Origin: Polynucleobacter sp. AM-26B4
GTDB taxonomy: Bacteria > Pseudomonadota > Gammaproteobacteria > Burkholderiales > Burkholderiaceae
DNA length: 64,000 bases
Direction: 5' to 3'
Assembly (NCBI RefSeq): GCF_018882285.1
Contig: NZ_JACVOT010000001.1
Coordinates: 124,001-188,000 of the forward strand
Shown: one piece after another, positions 49,833 through 59,862 of the stretch
How the letters are laid out: each line of letters opens with the position of its first letter
How positions within the stretch are numbered: position 1 is the stretch's first letter
Position numbers and translations under genes: made by a program
Notes under the pieces: model-generated
Database searches by the model: none
Told to the model about the DNA's origin: nothing
Seen by the model: only the letters and a program-made list of their open reading frames with translations

Positions 49833-51574
49833 CCATTCAATTCAAAGAGCGCCAATATTCAGAAAAAAGTGCCGCTTGGCTTGAGCAAAGTGGTACTCAT
49901 CCAGTATTGGCAAAATTGTTTGCTGCTCGAGGCGTTGAAAAACCAGAAGAACTTTTACTCGAACTTAAAAACCTGATCCCACCTGCACAGCTTAAAAATT
50001 GTGAATCAGCAGCGAAATACTTGGCTGATGCAATAGAGGCAGGTAAAAAATTACTGATTGTGGCTGACTATGATTGCGATGGAGCAACTGCGTGCGCCGT
50101 CGGCCTCAAAGGTTTAAAAGCTCTTGGTGCACCTTGGAACATCAATATTGATTACTTTGTTCCTAATCGCTTCACCTTGGGGTATGGCTTGACACCAGAG
50201 GTCGTAGATCTAGTTGCCAGCCTTTCTGAAAAACCAGACATTTTGATCACCGTTGATAACGGCATCGCCAGCGTTGCCGGCGTTGAAAGAGCCCAGCAAT
50301 TGGGTATTGAAGTATTGGTCACAGATCATCACTTACCTGCCGATCAATTACCAAAAGCCGCTTGGATTGTGAATCCCAATCAACCTGATTGCACTTTCCC
50401 TAGTAAAGCACTCGCCGGGGTTGGTGTGATGTTTTATTTATTGATTGCATTGCGCGCTGAGTTTCGTGCTCGAGGAGCGTTCTCGGCAGAAACTCAACCA
50501 CGCCTAGAAAATCTTTTAGATTTAGTAGCACTTGGCACTGTTGCGGATGTTGCATCTCTGGATAGAAATAACCGTATTTTGGTTGCCAACGGCATCAAGA
50601 GAATTAAAAGTGGGCAAATGCAAGCAGGTATTCGGGCTCTATATATAGCTGCCGGAAAAGATCCCAATCGTGCGAGCTCATTTGACCTTGGATTCACCTT
50701 GGGTCCTCGCCTGAATGCTGCTGGCAGATTGGCTGACATGTCATTGGGCATCCAATGTTTGCTTTCAGACTCGCCAGAGGATGCATTGAGATTAGCGCAC
50801 GAACTTGATCGCATGAATCGTGAACGTCGAACCATTGAAGCGGGTATGCAAGAAACTGCTTTGGCCAGCTTAGTAGATATACAAGTTGGTGACCAGGCCA
50901 CTTTATGCATGGCCAATGAAACATGGCATCAAGGCGTGATTGGCATCGTTGCATCAAGATTAAAAGAAAAATTCCACCGCCCCACCCTGATTTTTGCTCC
51001 AGGTGAAGAATCTGGACAAGCAGTTCTTAAAGGCTCAGGAAGATCGATACAAGGATTTCATTTGAGAGATGCCTTGGATTTGGTTTCTAAAAAGCATCCG
51101 AATCTTATTTTGAAGTTTGGCGGCCATGCCATGGCTGCAGGATTGACGATTGAAGAAGATTCTTTTGAGGAATTTAAAGCTTGCTTTGAAGAAGTGGCTC
51201 AAAGCTTGATGACCCCAGAAGTACTCCAACGACAACTGGCTCACGATGGCAGACTCGATCCAGAATTCATTGACCCAGAGCTTGGCACCATTCTTGCTAA
51301 TGAAGTTTGGGGTCAAGGATTCCCGGCCCCAGTATTTGTGGGCGAGTTTGAAGTATTGACTCAAACCCTGATTCAAGAAAAACACCTCAGAGTTCAGTTA
51401 AAAGCCATTAATTCCAATGGTTCAAGCCATCCAAAAGCCTTCAACGGCATTTGGTTTTCCAGAAATGCGACCCTGCCAAACCCAGCCAAATTGGCCTATC
51501 GAGTCGTTACGGACCATTATCAGGGTGTTGCCAGAGCTCAATTACACATAGAAGCTCTCGATGACCCTTTATAA
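49829..51574 (+). CDS. recJ: Single-stranded-DNA-specific exonuclease RecJ
   Basis: A 5'-3' exonuclease for recombination and mismatch repair. DHH-family metal motifs: VADYDCDGATACAV, TVDNGIASVAGV, VTDHHLPADQLP and later GVGVMFYLL, with the DHHA1 segment GSGRSIQGFHLRDALD and KFGGHAMAAGLTIEE. The ATG at 49829 overlaps the upstream stop (ATGA) and gives 581 residues. It is followed 9 bp later by prfB. Confidence 0.96.
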   Translation: MTIQFKERQYSEKSAAWLEQSGTHPVLAKLFAARGVEKPEELLLELKNLIPPAQLKNCESAAKYLADAIEAGKKLLIVADYDCDGATACAVGLKGLKALGAPWNINIDYFVPNRFTLGYGLTPEVVDLVASLSEKPDILITVDNGIASVAGVERAQQLGIEVLVTDHHLPADQLPKAAWIVNPNQPDCTFPSKALAGVGVMFYLLIALRAEFRARGAFSAETQPRLENLLDLVALGTVADVASLDRNNRILVANGIKRIKSGQMQAGIRALYIAAGKDPNRASSFDLGFTLGPRLNAAGRLADMSLGIQCLLSDSPEDALRLAHELDRMNRERRTIEAGMQETALASLVDIQVGDQATLCMANETWHQGVIGIVASRLKEKFHRPTLIFAPGEESGQAVLKGSGRSIQGFHLRDALDLVSKKHPNLILKFGGHAMAAGLTIEEDSFEEFKACFEEVAQSLMTPEVLQRQLAHDGRLDPEFIDPELGTILANEVWGQGFPAPVFVGEFEVLTQTLIQEKHLRVQLKAINSNGSSHPKAFNGIWFSRNATLPNPAKLAYRVVTDHYQGVARAQLHIEALDDPL

Positions 51575-51583
51575 TTGCCGACC

Positions 51584-52688
51584 ATGGAAGCCGAACAATT
51601 AAATCTCATCAGTAACACCCTCGAAGACCTGCGTACTCGTACGATTGAGCTTCGGAGGTATCTTTGACGTCGACAACAAAGCAGAACGTTTAGTCGAAGT
51701 TAATCAAACCCTTGAAGATCCCAAAATTTGGGATGATCCTAAGCAAGCCCAAGCCCTGGGTAAAGAAAAAAAACTTTTAGATGGTGTCGTAGGCACTATT
51801 AATTTTCTGACGGACAACATCACCTCAAGCCAAGAGTTATTTGAAATGGCAAAAGAGGAAGGTGACTTCGAAACAATCCTATCGATTCAAACTGATACCG
51901 ATGGCATGCGCCAGCAAGTCGAAGGACTTGAGTTCCGACGCATGTTCAGCAATCCAATGGATCCGAGCTCATGCTTCATTGATATTCAATCAGGTGCTGG
52001 CGGAACTGAGGCTTGCGACTGGGCCAGCATGTTATTGCGCCAATACCTTCGTTACTGTGAGCGCAAAGGCTTTAAAGCTGAAGTCCTGGAAGTTTCTGAC
52101 GGCGATGTGGCTGGTATTAAAAGCGCCACAATCAAAATTGATGGTGAATACGCTTACGGCCATTTAAGAACAGAGACTGGCGTGCATCGCCTGGTGCGCA
52201 AATCACCTTTTGACTCAGCTAATGGACGTCATACTTCATTCACGAGTGTGTTCGTTTACCCTGAAGTTGATGACTCTATTGAGATTGACATCAATCCAGC
52301 TGATATTCGTACGGATACCTACCGTGCCTCTGGCGCTGGTGGACAGCACATCAACAAAACAGACTCAGCGGTTCGCTTGACTCACGTACCAACCGGCATT
52401 GTGGTGCAGTGTCAAAACGATCGAAGCCAACATAAAAACCGTGCTGAAGCCATGTCTATGTTGAAGTCTCGCCTTTACGAACATGAGTTACGTAAACGCC
52501 AGGCAGAGCAAGACAAGCTAGAAGCCACCAAGAGCGATGTGGGCTGGGGTCACCAGATCAGATCGTATGTTCTAGATCAAAGTCGTATCAAAGATCTTCG
52601 AACCAACGTAGAAATATCCAATACGCAAAAAGTTTTAGACGGCGACTTAGATCCATTCATTGAAGCCAGCTTAAAGCAAGGCGTTTAA
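51584..52688 (+). CDS. prfB: Peptide chain release factor 2, with programmed +1 frameshift
   Basis: RF2 ends translation at UAA and UGA. The gene is in two frames: ATG at 51584 to CTT at 51662-51664, then an in-frame TGA at 51665-51667, and after a +1 shift the frame continues from GAC at 51666 to the stop at 52688, 367 residues in all. The shift site is GGAGG-TAT-CTT-TGA-C, the classic RF2 autoregulatory arrangement with an internal Shine-Dalgarno sequence. The SPF tripeptide ([11 protein letters not shown]) marks RF2, and the catalytic GGQ lies in [14 protein letters not shown]. Confidence 0.97.
51650..51668 (+). promoter_or_regulatory. RF2 recoding (frameshift) site
   Basis: The internal ribosome-binding-like GGAGG lies one codon before CTT-TGA-C. 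When RF2 is scarce, the ribosome slips +1 at CTT and bypasses the UGA, giving negative feedback. Confidence 0.95.
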
Positions 52689-52733
52689 CCATCACCATTA
52701 TTTAATCACCATTCAATTGTTAGCGAAAACATC

Positions 52734-54263
52734 ATGAGTCAAGAAGAACAAACGCCCATCGTCGATGAAAATCACATCATTGCAGAACGTCGCGAAAAAT
52801 TAGCTCAATTGCGCAAAAATGGTGTGGCATTCCCCAACGATTTTGTACCCACACATCATGCTGCCGACTTACACGAGCACTATGGTGAAATAAGCAAAGA
52901 GCAGCTTGCTGAAAAAAACATCACGGTCAAAGTGGCTGGTCGAATGATGCTCAAGCGTGTGATGGGTAAAGCAAGCTTTGCGACCGTTCAAGATCGCACG
53001 GGTCAAATTCAGTTTTACATCAATGATGCTGATGCAAGTGCTGATGCGCACAATGCCTTCAAGCATTGGGACATGGGTGACTTCATCGCTGCTGAAGGCG
53101 TCATCTTCAAAACCAACAAAGGTGAACTATCAATCCTAGTAAAAGATTTACGTCTTTTATCAAAATCATTGCGCCCTCTTCCTGATAAATTCCACGGTCT
53201 TTCAGATCAGGAAATGAAATACCGTCAACGCTATGTTGATTTGATTGTTTCTCCAGAAACACGTCAAACCTTCTTGGCTCGCAGCAAAGCGATGTCTTCA
53301 ATACGTCATCACATGCAAGATGCGGGATTCATGGAAGTTGAAACACCGATGCTTCACCCAATCCCAGGTGGCGCAGCTGCAAAACCATTCATCACCCATC
53401 ACAATGCCCTAGATATGGAAATGTATCTGCGCATAGCTCCAGAGCTTTATTTGAAGCGTTTGGTGGTTGGTGGTTTTGAACGCGTTTTTGAAGTTAACAG
53501 AAACTTCCGCAATGAGGGTGTCAGCCCACGACACAACCCAGAATTCACGATGATGGAGTTCTATGCAGCCTACACAGATTACAAATGGCTCATGACCTTC
53601 ACCGAAGAACTCATCAGAGCAGCAGCGATTGATGCTCAGGGCACTGCGAATTTGACTTACCAAGGTAAGCCCTTGGATTTATCAAAGCCATTCCAACGCT
53701 TAACCATTGCTGAAGCAATTCTTAAGTACGCTCCTTTATCGAAAAAACAGTACACCGCGGCTCAATTGGAAGATAAAGAATTTGTCCGTCAAGAACTTAA
53801 AAAATCTGGTGAAGACATCAATGGACCAACTCTTAAAAATGCTGGTCTTGGAGCTCTTCAATTGGCTTTGTTTGAAGCAACTGCTGAAGAACATCTATGG
53901 GAACCAACGTACATCATTGACTACCCTATTGAAGTCAGCCCATTGGCCAGAGAATCTGACACGAGACCAGGCATCACAGAGCGCTTTGAGTTATTCATCA
54001 CTGGCCGTGAGATTGCCAATGGCTTCTCTGAGTTAAATGATGCAGAAGATCAAGCCGCTCGTTTTCATGCGCAAGTTGCTCAAAAAGAAGCTGGTGACGA
54101 AGAAGCGATGTACTTTGATGCGGACTTCATTCGCGCCTTAGAGTACGGTATGCCTCCAACTGGTGGCTGTGGCATTGGTATCGATCGCTTGATGATGTTG
54201 ATCACTGACTCGCCAAACATCAGAGACGTGATTCTTTTCCCACACTTGAGAAAAGAAGATTAA
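52734..54263 (+). CDS. lysS: Lysine--tRNA ligase (class II)
   Basis: Class II LysRS of 509 residues. It has the N-terminal OB fold ([21 protein letters not shown]), motif 1 ([22 protein letters not shown]), motif 2 ([20 protein letters not shown]) and motif 3 ([14 protein letters not shown]). It follows prfB by 45 bp, a linkage widespread in proteobacteria. Confidence 0.97.
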   Translation: MSQEEQTPIVDENHIIAERREKLAQLRKNGVAFPNDFVPTHHAADLHEHYGEISKEQLAEKNITVKVAGRMMLKRVMGKASFATVQDRTGQIQFYINDADASADAHNAFKHWDMGDFIAAEGVIFKTNKGELSILVKDLRLLSKSLRPLPDKFHGLSDQEMKYRQRYVDLIVSPETRQTFLARSKAMSSIRHHMQDAGFMEVETPMLHPIPGGAAAKPFITHHNALDMEMYLRIAPELYLKRLVVGGFERVFEVNRNFRNEGVSPRHNPEFTMMEFYAAYTDYKWLMTFTEELIRAAAIDAQGTANLTYQGKPLDLSKPFQRLTIAEAILKYAPLSKKQYTAAQLEDKEFVRQELKKSGEDINGPTLKNAGLGALQLALFEATAEEHLWEPTYIIDYPIEVSPLARESDTRPGITERFELFITGREIANGFSELNDAEDQAARFHAQVAQKEAGDEEAMYFDADFIRALEYGMPPTGGCGIGIDRLMMLITDSPNIRDVILFPHLRKED

Positions 54264-54280
54264 ATAAAAGATGCGAAATC

Positions 54281-54308
54281 AAAAAGGGACCCAAGGGTCC
54301 CTTTTTTT
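54281..54308. terminator. Bidirectional terminator between lysS and fdx
   Basis: AAAAAGGGACCC and GGGTCCCTTTTTTT form a strong stem with a 2-nt AA gap (effectively a CAAG loop) and T-rich flanks on both strands. It lies 17 bp after lysS and about 50 bp after fdx on the other strand. Confidence 0.93.
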
Positions 54309-54356
54309 ACATCTGTTGCTTCGACTTATCTTTACTTCAATCTCTTATACGGAAGA

Positions 54357-54695
54357 TCAATGATTTTCTTTGGCATGGTTGATTGAGTACTTAGGTATCT
54401 CAATGACCAAGTTTTGCTGAGCAACCACTGCTTGGCAAGATAAGCGTGATTGAGGACATAAGCCCCAGGCTCGATCGAGCAAATCATCTTCAGCCTCATC
54501 GGATGGGTTCAAGCTGGCCATACCTTCACGCACAATCACATGACAAGTTGTACAAGCACATGACATCTCACATGCATGCTCGATTTCAATATCATTTTCT
54601 AATAATGCCTCACAAATAGTGGCACCAGGAGAAGCCTCAAGCACAGCACCTTCAGGACAATAATCAGCATGAGGAAGAACAACAATTTGTGGCAT
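54357..54695 (-). CDS. fdx: ISC system [2Fe-2S] ferredoxin
   Basis: Electron donor for Fe-S cluster assembly. Cluster ligands C42, C48, C51 and C87 lie at the same positions as in E. coli Fdx (HACEMSCACTTC and RLSCQAV). Length 112 residues. It is the last gene of the isc run; no iscX follows. Confidence 0.96.
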   Translation of the reverse strand: MPQIVVLPHADYCPEGAVLEASPGATICEALLENDIEIEHACEMSCACTTCHVIVREGMASLNPSDEAEDDLLDRAWGLCPQSRLSCQAVVAQQNLVIEIPKYSINHAKENH

Positions 54696-54707
54696 TTTTA
54701 ATTCCTA

Positions 54708-56573
54708 TTAAATTTCTTCTATCTTTTTACCGGACAAAGCTTTTTTGATACTTTCATTCATTCTACGAGCAGCAAAATCATCAGTTGCTTTTGACAATGA
54801 TTCAACTGAACGTCTCAAGACCTGAGTGTCTTTTGCTGAAGCAATTAACTCTTTAAGCGCTTTTAACTTGCGGTTGATAATGTCTAGCTCATCTTCATCA
54901 AGCAAATGCTGATCTTCCGCCAAAGCTGCATCGACCGCTTCAATTAAACGCTTTGCATCGACCAACTCTTCTCTGAGGGCTCTGTCTTGCACATCATCAG
55001 CAGCATGACTAAAGCCGTCTTGAAGCATGGTGGTGATGTCCACATCAGAAAGACCATAAGAAGGCTTCACATTGATGTTAGCCTCAACGCCTGAATGTTG
55101 CTCTCTGGCAGTCACAGATAACAAGCCATCTGCATCCACCTGATACGTGACCCGAATTCTGACAGCACCTGCAGCCATCGGAGGAATATCTCTGAGTTCA
55201 AATTTAGCCAATGATCGGCAGTGATCAACGACCTCGCGCTCACCCTGTAAGACGTGAACAGCCAATGCCGTCTGACCATCTCTGAAGGTCGTGAAATCTT
55301 GAGCTCTTGCTACTGGAATCGGGGTATTGCGTGGAATGATTTTTTCAACCAAACCACCCATAGTTTCAACACCTAAAGAAAGTGGAATCACATCCAAGAG
55401 CAACCACTCATCGCCTTTTTGCTGATTGCCTGCCAATAAATCGGCCTGCATCGCAGCACCCATGGCCACCACTTGATCGGGATCTAAATTAGTCAATGGT
55501 GTCTGACCAAATAACTCACCAACTGCTCTTTGAACATGAGGCATGCGAGTGGCACCACCAACCATGACCACACCCTTGATTTCTTCTGCAGTCAAGCCAG
55601 CGTCTCTAAGAGCCTTCTTAGCAGCCATTAAAGTTTTGTTAACCAAGTGTTGAGTTAACTCAAAGAACTGAGCCTGACTGATGCCAACGTTAATCGCTGT
55701 GCCATCACTCAGAGTCGCATGCACGCGCGCCAATGGATTTTTACTCAACTGCTCTTTAACTTCTTTGGATGCCGTGAGTAATAAGCGAGTGTCCTTATCG
55801 GACAGTAACTGTAACTTTGCCTGCTCTAAAACCCAGCAATACAAACGATGATCGAAGTCATCGCCACCCAAGGCAGAATCTCCACCTGTGGATAGCACCT
55901 CAAAAACACCTTTGCTTAAACGCAAAATCGAAATATCAAATGTTCCACCACCCAAGTCATACACAGCATACAAGCCTTCGGAGGCGTTATCTAAGCCGTA
56001 TGCAATAGCAGCAGCTGTTGGCTCATTCAAGAGTCGCAAAACCTCAATGCCCGCCAATTTAGCCGCATCTTTGGTGGCTTGACGTTGAGCATCATCAAAG
56101 TAAGCTGGTACCGTGATCACAGCACCAACGATTTCATCATCAAAAGAGTCTTCAGCGCGTTGACGTAATCTGGCTAGAATTTCTGCAGAAACTTCAACCG
56201 GGCTTTTTTCGCCAGAGACTGTTTTAATCTTGAGCATGCCAGGAGCATCAACAAACTCATAAGGCATGGTTTGAGCATGCTGAATGTCACTAAGACCCCT
56301 GCCCATGAAACGCTTCACAGAAATAATGGTGTTTTTTGGATCGCCATTGGCGTTTTGTAAAGCTTGATACCCTGCTTGAGTTGTACCGCCAGGCAAGTAA
56401 CGAATCACAGAAGGCAACAACTTTCTTCCCTGCTCATCAGCTAAAACCTCAGGCAAAGCATTTTTCATGGCAGCGACCAAAGAATTGGTAGTTCCTAAAT
56501 CTATACCAACAGCGATGCGGCGCTGATGAGGAGCAAGTGATTGACCAGGTTCGGCAATTTGTAATAAGGCCAT
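54708..56573 (-). CDS. hscA: Fe-S assembly chaperone HscA
   Basis: DnaK-type Hsp70 specialised for releasing clusters from IscU. The ATPase opens [21 protein letters not shown] and shows [14 protein letters not shown] and [14 protein letters not shown]. Its position between hscB and fdx, and its 621 residues, fit HscA rather than DnaK. It lies 12 bp before fdx. Confidence 0.96.
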   Translation of the reverse strand: MALLQIAEPGQSLAPHQRRIAVGIDLGTTNSLVAAMKNALPEVLADEQGRKLLPSVIRYLPGGTTQAGYQALQNANGDPKNTIISVKRFMGRGLSDIQHAQTMPYEFVDAPGMLKIKTVSGEKSPVEVSAEILARLRQRAEDSFDDEIVGAVITVPAYFDDAQRQATKDAAKLAGIEVLRLLNEPTAAAIAYGLDNASEGLYAVYDLGGGTFDISILRLSKGVFEVLSTGGDSALGGDDFDHRLYCWVLEQAKLQLLSDKDTRLLLTASKEVKEQLSKNPLARVHATLSDGTAINVGISQAQFFELTQHLVNKTLMAAKKALRDAGLTAEEIKGVVMVGGATRMPHVQRAVGELFGQTPLTNLDPDQVVAMGAAMQADLLAGNQQKGDEWLLLDVIPLSLGVETMGGLVEKIIPRNTPIPVARAQDFTTFRDGQTALAVHVLQGEREVVDHCRSLAKFELRDIPPMAAGAVRIRVTYQVDADGLLSVTAREQHSGVEANINVKPSYGLSDVDITTMLQDGFSHAADDVQDRALREELVDAKRLIEAVDAALAEDQHLLDEDELDIINRKLKALKELIASAKDTQVLRRSVESLSKATDDFAARRMNESIKKALSGKKIEEI

Positions 56574-56588
56574 ATTTTTAATTATTTT

Positions 56589-57122
56589 TTATGCTGATAT
56601 TGCGTCTTCTAGTTCTGCACCGAATTTATCAATGAACAATAAAGCTCGTAATTGCTTTGCTGCCAAGTCAAAATCATTGGCCTCATCAATTGCAAGCTCT
56701 ACTTCTTTTAATAAATTCACTCTTGTTTGTTCTACTTCTTTGTACAACTCATCCAATTTAGAGGGCTGATCTCTGACATCATCCAAAGTCTCTCGCCATT
56801 CCATCTGCTGCATCAAAAATTGAGCAGGCATCGCAGTATTTGTTTCTAACTGAGGATCAACCCCATTTCTTGAACACATGTACAAACCCCTTTGAATGGG
56901 GTTCATGAGCGTTCGGTAGGCTGAGTTCGCCAAAGCTGATAACTGCATCGAGACGCGTTTATCAGAATCACTGGCCTGAGCGTGCATATCAGGATGAACC
57001 TTCTGTTGCACAGTTAAATAAGCAGACTCCAAAGCCTGCCTATCAATCTTAAATTGTGGCTTTAGCTGAAATAAGACAAAGTAATCATCAAACCCTGAAA
57101 GATTCGCCACAACCACACTCAT
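56589..57122 (-). CDS. hscB: Fe-S assembly co-chaperone HscB
   Basis: J-domain protein that brings IscU to HscA. The HPD motif is at residues 43-45 (KVHPDMHAQ). A C-terminal three-helix IscU-binding domain follows. The ATG at 57122 overlaps iscA by 35 bp; GTG codons at 57116 and 57110 are alternatives that shorten the overlap slightly. Length is 177 residues. Confidence 0.93.
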   Translation of the reverse strand: MSVVVANLSGFDDYFVLFQLKPQFKIDRQALESAYLTVQQKVHPDMHAQASDSDKRVSMQLSALANSAYRTLMNPIQRGLYMCSRNGVDPQLETNTAMPAQFLMQQMEWRETLDDVRDQPSKLDELYKEVEQTRVNLLKEVELAIDEANDFDLAAKQLRALLFIDKFGAELEDAISA

Positions 57123-57411
57123 CTTTTACATTAGGATTTTGGAACTTAAATCCCTCGTTCAGGCCTTCGCGCACATAATCAAGCTCTGTGCCATCCAAAT
57201 AAGCCAAACTCTTAGGATCAACATACACTTTGACCCCTAGAGATTCAAACATAGTGTCTTCAGGCAGGATTTCATCAACATATTCAAGTTGATAAGCCAG
57301 CCCTGAACAACCCGTTGTTCTCACCCCAAGACGCAAGCCAACGCCTTTGCCACGACGCTCGATATAACGCGTGATGTGCTTAGCAGCTTTCTCTGTCAGA
57401 GTAATGGCCAT
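57088..57411 (-). CDS. iscA: Fe-S assembly A-type carrier IscA
   Basis: Cluster carrier of 107 residues with the three conserved ligands C35 (TTGCSGLAY), C99 and C101 (DECGCGESF). It lies 2 bp after iscU, with its tail inside the hscB start. Confidence 0.96.
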   Translation of the reverse strand: MAITLTEKAAKHITRYIERRGKGVGLRLGVRTTGCSGLAYQLEYVDEILPEDTMFESLGVKVYVDPKSLAYLDGTELDYVREGLNEGFKFQNPNVKDECGCGESFRV

Positions 57412-57413
57412 GA

Positions 57414-57797
57414 TTATTTAGCGTGCTTTTCTTTGTAGTCAGCCACCGCTGCTTTGATGGCGTCTTCAGCCAAGATAGAGCAGTGAATTTTTACTGGTGG
57501 CAAAGCCAACTCTTCAGCAATGGCAGCGTTCTTGATTTCAAGCGCTTGATCCAAAGTCTTACCTTTCACCCACTCTGTTACCAAAGAAGATGAGGCAATC
57601 GCTGAACCACAACCATAAGTTTTGAACTTAGCATCTTCAATGATGCCTTGGTCATTCACGCGGATTTGTAGTTTCATCACGTCGCCGCAAGCTGGCGCAC
57701 CAACCATACCTGTACCAACGTGATCATCACCTTTTTCAAATGATCCAACGTTGCGTGGGTTTTCATAATGCTCAATTACTTTTTCACTGTATGCCAT
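57414..57797 (-). CDS. iscU: Fe-S cluster scaffold IscU
   Basis: Scaffold on which new clusters are built. Cluster cysteines C37, C63 and C106, Asp39 in PACGDVMK and the HscA-binding LPPVK motif (residues 99-103) are all present. Length 127 residues. Confidence 0.97.
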   Translation of the reverse strand: MAYSEKVIEHYENPRNVGSFEKGDDHVGTGMVGAPACGDVMKLQIRVNDQGIIEDAKFKTYGCGSAIASSSLVTEWVKGKTLDQALEIKNAAIAEELALPPVKIHCSILAEDAIKAAVADYKEKHAK

Positions 57798-57857
57798 TTT
57801 ATTTCCTCAGTTACTTTCTCAGTTATCTTTTAAATACTATTAATTAATCAATAAAAA

Positions 57858-59102
57858 TTAATGTGCAGCCCATTGGATCGTGTTTAGATCAATGCCATCT
57901 TTGTACATTTCCCATAACGGTGACAAATCTCTCAATTTTGCGATTTTGCCTTTGACCAATTCAATGGTGAAATCAACATCTTCTACTGTTGTAAAGCGTC
58001 CGATCGTGAAGCGAATTGAGCTGTGCGCCAATTCATCATTGCGACCCAATGATCTCAATACATAAGATGGCTCCAATGATGCTGAAGTACATGCAGAGCC
58101 TGATGACACAGCGATGTCTTTCAAGGCCATGATCATTGACTCACCTTCAACATAGTTAAAGCTGATGTTCAAGTTATGAGGAATGCGCTGATCCATGTCA
58201 CCGTTGAGGTACACCTCTTCGATTTGGTTCAAGCCATTCCACAAACGATCTCTTAGCATACGAATGCGTTCGTTTTCAGTGGCCATTTCTTCACGAGCAA
58301 TGCGGAAGCATTCGCCCATACCAACCAATTGATGCGTAGGTAAAGTACCTGAACGCATGCCGCGCTCATGACCACCACCATGCATTTGAGCTTCGATACG
58401 AATACGTGGTTTACGGCGCACAAATAAAGCACCCACGCCCTTTGGTCCGTATGTTTTGTGAGCACAAAAGCTCATCAAGTCAACTTTGAGGGTTTGCAAA
58501 TCAATCGCAACCTTGCCTGTGGCCTGGGCTGCATCTACGTGAAACACAATGCCCTTCTCGCGACAGAACTCACCGATCTTGGCAATGTCTTGAATCACAC
58601 CAATTTCATTATTTACAAACATCACAGAAACAACGATGGTGTCAGGGCGAACAGCCGCTTTGAATTTTTCAAAATCAATCAAACCATTTGGCAACACATC
58701 AAGGTAAGTAACTTCATACCCTTCACGCTCTAACTCACGACAAGTATCTAACACTGCCTTGTGTTCTGTTTTAACTGTGATGATGTGCTTGCCTTTTTCT
58801 TTGTAGAAGTGAGCTGCACCCTTGATAGCCAAGTTATTACTTTCAGTAGCGCCACTGGTCCACACGATTTCTCTCGGATCTGCACCTACCAATTTTGCAA
58901 CTTCTGCGCGAGCATTCTCAACAGCTTCTTCAGCACTCCAACCATAAGCATGACTGCGTGATGCTGGGTTACCGAACTGTTCGCGAAGATAAGGAATCAT
59001 CACATCGACCACTCTTGGGTCGATTGGTGTTGTGGCTGAGTAGTCCATGTAAATTGGGAAGTGCTCTGGACTAAACATAGGTACTGGTTTAGGTGATGAC
59101 AT
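57858..59102 (-). CDS. iscS: Cysteine desulfurase IscS
   Basis: PLP enzyme that supplies sulfur for clusters and thio-modified tRNA. PLP Lys216 is in [10 protein letters not shown] and the catalytic Cys338 in [20 protein letters not shown] precedes the ATG at 59102. An ATG at 59078 would start just before the conserved [12 protein letters not shown]. Length 414 residues. Confidence 0.97.
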   Translation of the reverse strand: MSSPKPVPMFSPEHFPIYMDYSATTPIDPRVVDVMIPYLREQFGNPASRSHAYGWSAEEAVENARAEVAKLVGADPREIVWTSGATESNNLAIKGAAHFYKEKGKHIITVKTEHKAVLDTCRELEREGYEVTYLDVLPNGLIDFEKFKAAVRPDTIVVSVMFVNNEIGVIQDIAKIGEFCREKGIVFHVDAAQATGKVAIDLQTLKVDLMSFCAHKTYGPKGVGALFVRRKPRIRIEAQMHGGGHERGMRSGTLPTHQLVGMGECFRIAREEMATENERIRMLRDRLWNGLNQIEEVYLNGDMDQRIPHNLNISFNYVEGESMIMALKDIAVSSGSACTSASLEPSYVLRSLGRNDELAHSSIRFTIGRFTTVEDVDFTIELVKGKIAKLRDLSPLWEMYKDGIDLNTIQWAAH

Positions 59103-59157
59103 GTTTGTTTCCTTTTATCTCAATATCTTTTTATTTATTCTGTGACTGCATCTAATA

Positions 59158-59727
59158 TCAATTAATTTGCTGGGCAAAAGTGAACACTGAATTTGCCAAA
59201 GGCTTTTTCTTGGCTTCAACTTCTTTCTTGGCGCTTGCAGCAGACGTCTTAGAGGCTCTTGGAGCTTCAATTTTTATCTTGCTCTCACGGATCTCACCAA
59301 CGCGAACTCTGCCTTCTTGTTGCTTGACCAAATCAGCCAATGACACTGAGCTCAAATACTCAACCATCTTTTGATTCAAACTGGTCCACAAGTCATGAGT
59401 CATACAACGGCCATGACCGGCATCTTCACCACGGCAATTACCTTTGCCACCACACTGTGTCGCATCCAATGGCTCATCAACAGCAATGATGATGTCAGCC
59501 ACTGTGACTTGATCAGCTCTGCGCGCCAAGGTGTAACCGCCCCCTGGTCCACGTGTACTTTCAACAATGTCAAAGCGTCTTAATTTTCCAAATAACTGCT
59601 CTAAATAAGACAATGAAATATGTTGTCTTTGGCTAATACCGGCAAGTGTTACTGGTCCATGAGATTCGCGCAGGGCTAAATCAATCATTGCAGTGACAGC
59701 GAAACGTCCTTTGGTTGTTAGTCTCAT
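59158..59727 (-). CDS. iscR: Fe-S responsive regulator IscR
   Basis: Rrf2-family regulator that senses [2Fe-2S] supply and represses its own operon. The winged helix opens MRLTTKGRFAVTAMIDLAL. Likely cluster ligands are C92, C98, C108 and H111. The gap between the second and third Cys is four residues longer than in E. coli (C92, C98, C104, H107). A Lys/Ala/Ser-rich tail of about 45 residues follows. It heads the isc operon, with 55 bp to iscS. Confidence 0.95.
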   Translation of the reverse strand: MRLTTKGRFAVTAMIDLALRESHGPVTLAGISQRQHISLSYLEQLFGKLRRFDIVESTRGPGGGYTLARRADQVTVADIIIAVDEPLDATQCGGKGNCRGEDAGHGRCMTHDLWTSLNQKMVEYLSSVSLADLVKQQEGRVRVGEIRESKIKIEAPRASKTSAASAKKEVEAKKKPLANSVFTFAQQIN

Positions 59728-59764
59728 CTCTTACCTCATCAATATTGGGTTGTTGAAACGTTTA

Positions 59765-59787
59765 ATACCTGACTCTTGTGCTCAAGT
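59765..59787 (-). promoter_or_regulatory. IscR type-1-like box, proximal
   Basis: On the minus strand it starts ACTTGAGC and ends AGTCAGGTAT, matching the type 1 IscR pattern (TTGA..., then AGTCGGGTAT-like). It lies 38 bp before the iscR ATG. Confidence 0.6.
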
Positions 59788-59794
59788 TTATCAG

Positions 59795-59817
59795 ATACCC
59801 AATTAAACTGCTCAAGT
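59795..59817 (-). promoter_or_regulatory. IscR type-1-like box, distal, with -35
   Basis: On the minus strand it starts ACTTGAGC and ends TTGGGTAT, the same pattern as the proximal box and 30 bp from it (about three helical turns). Its TTGAGC can serve as a -35, with GATAAA 17 bp downstream as -10. Confidence 0.6.
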
Positions 59818-59862
59818 ACTAAATAAAGCCCACCCTATTGATAAATAAACAATAAAAATCAA

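Noticed and set aside
50494-50916. Minus-strand open frame of 140 codons opposite recJ
   Set aside because: Lies wholly within conserved recJ motifs and has no start context.
54264-54356. iscX after fdx
   Set aside because: The stretch between lysS and fdx is only 93 bp and holds a terminator, so there is no room for the usual iscX gene.
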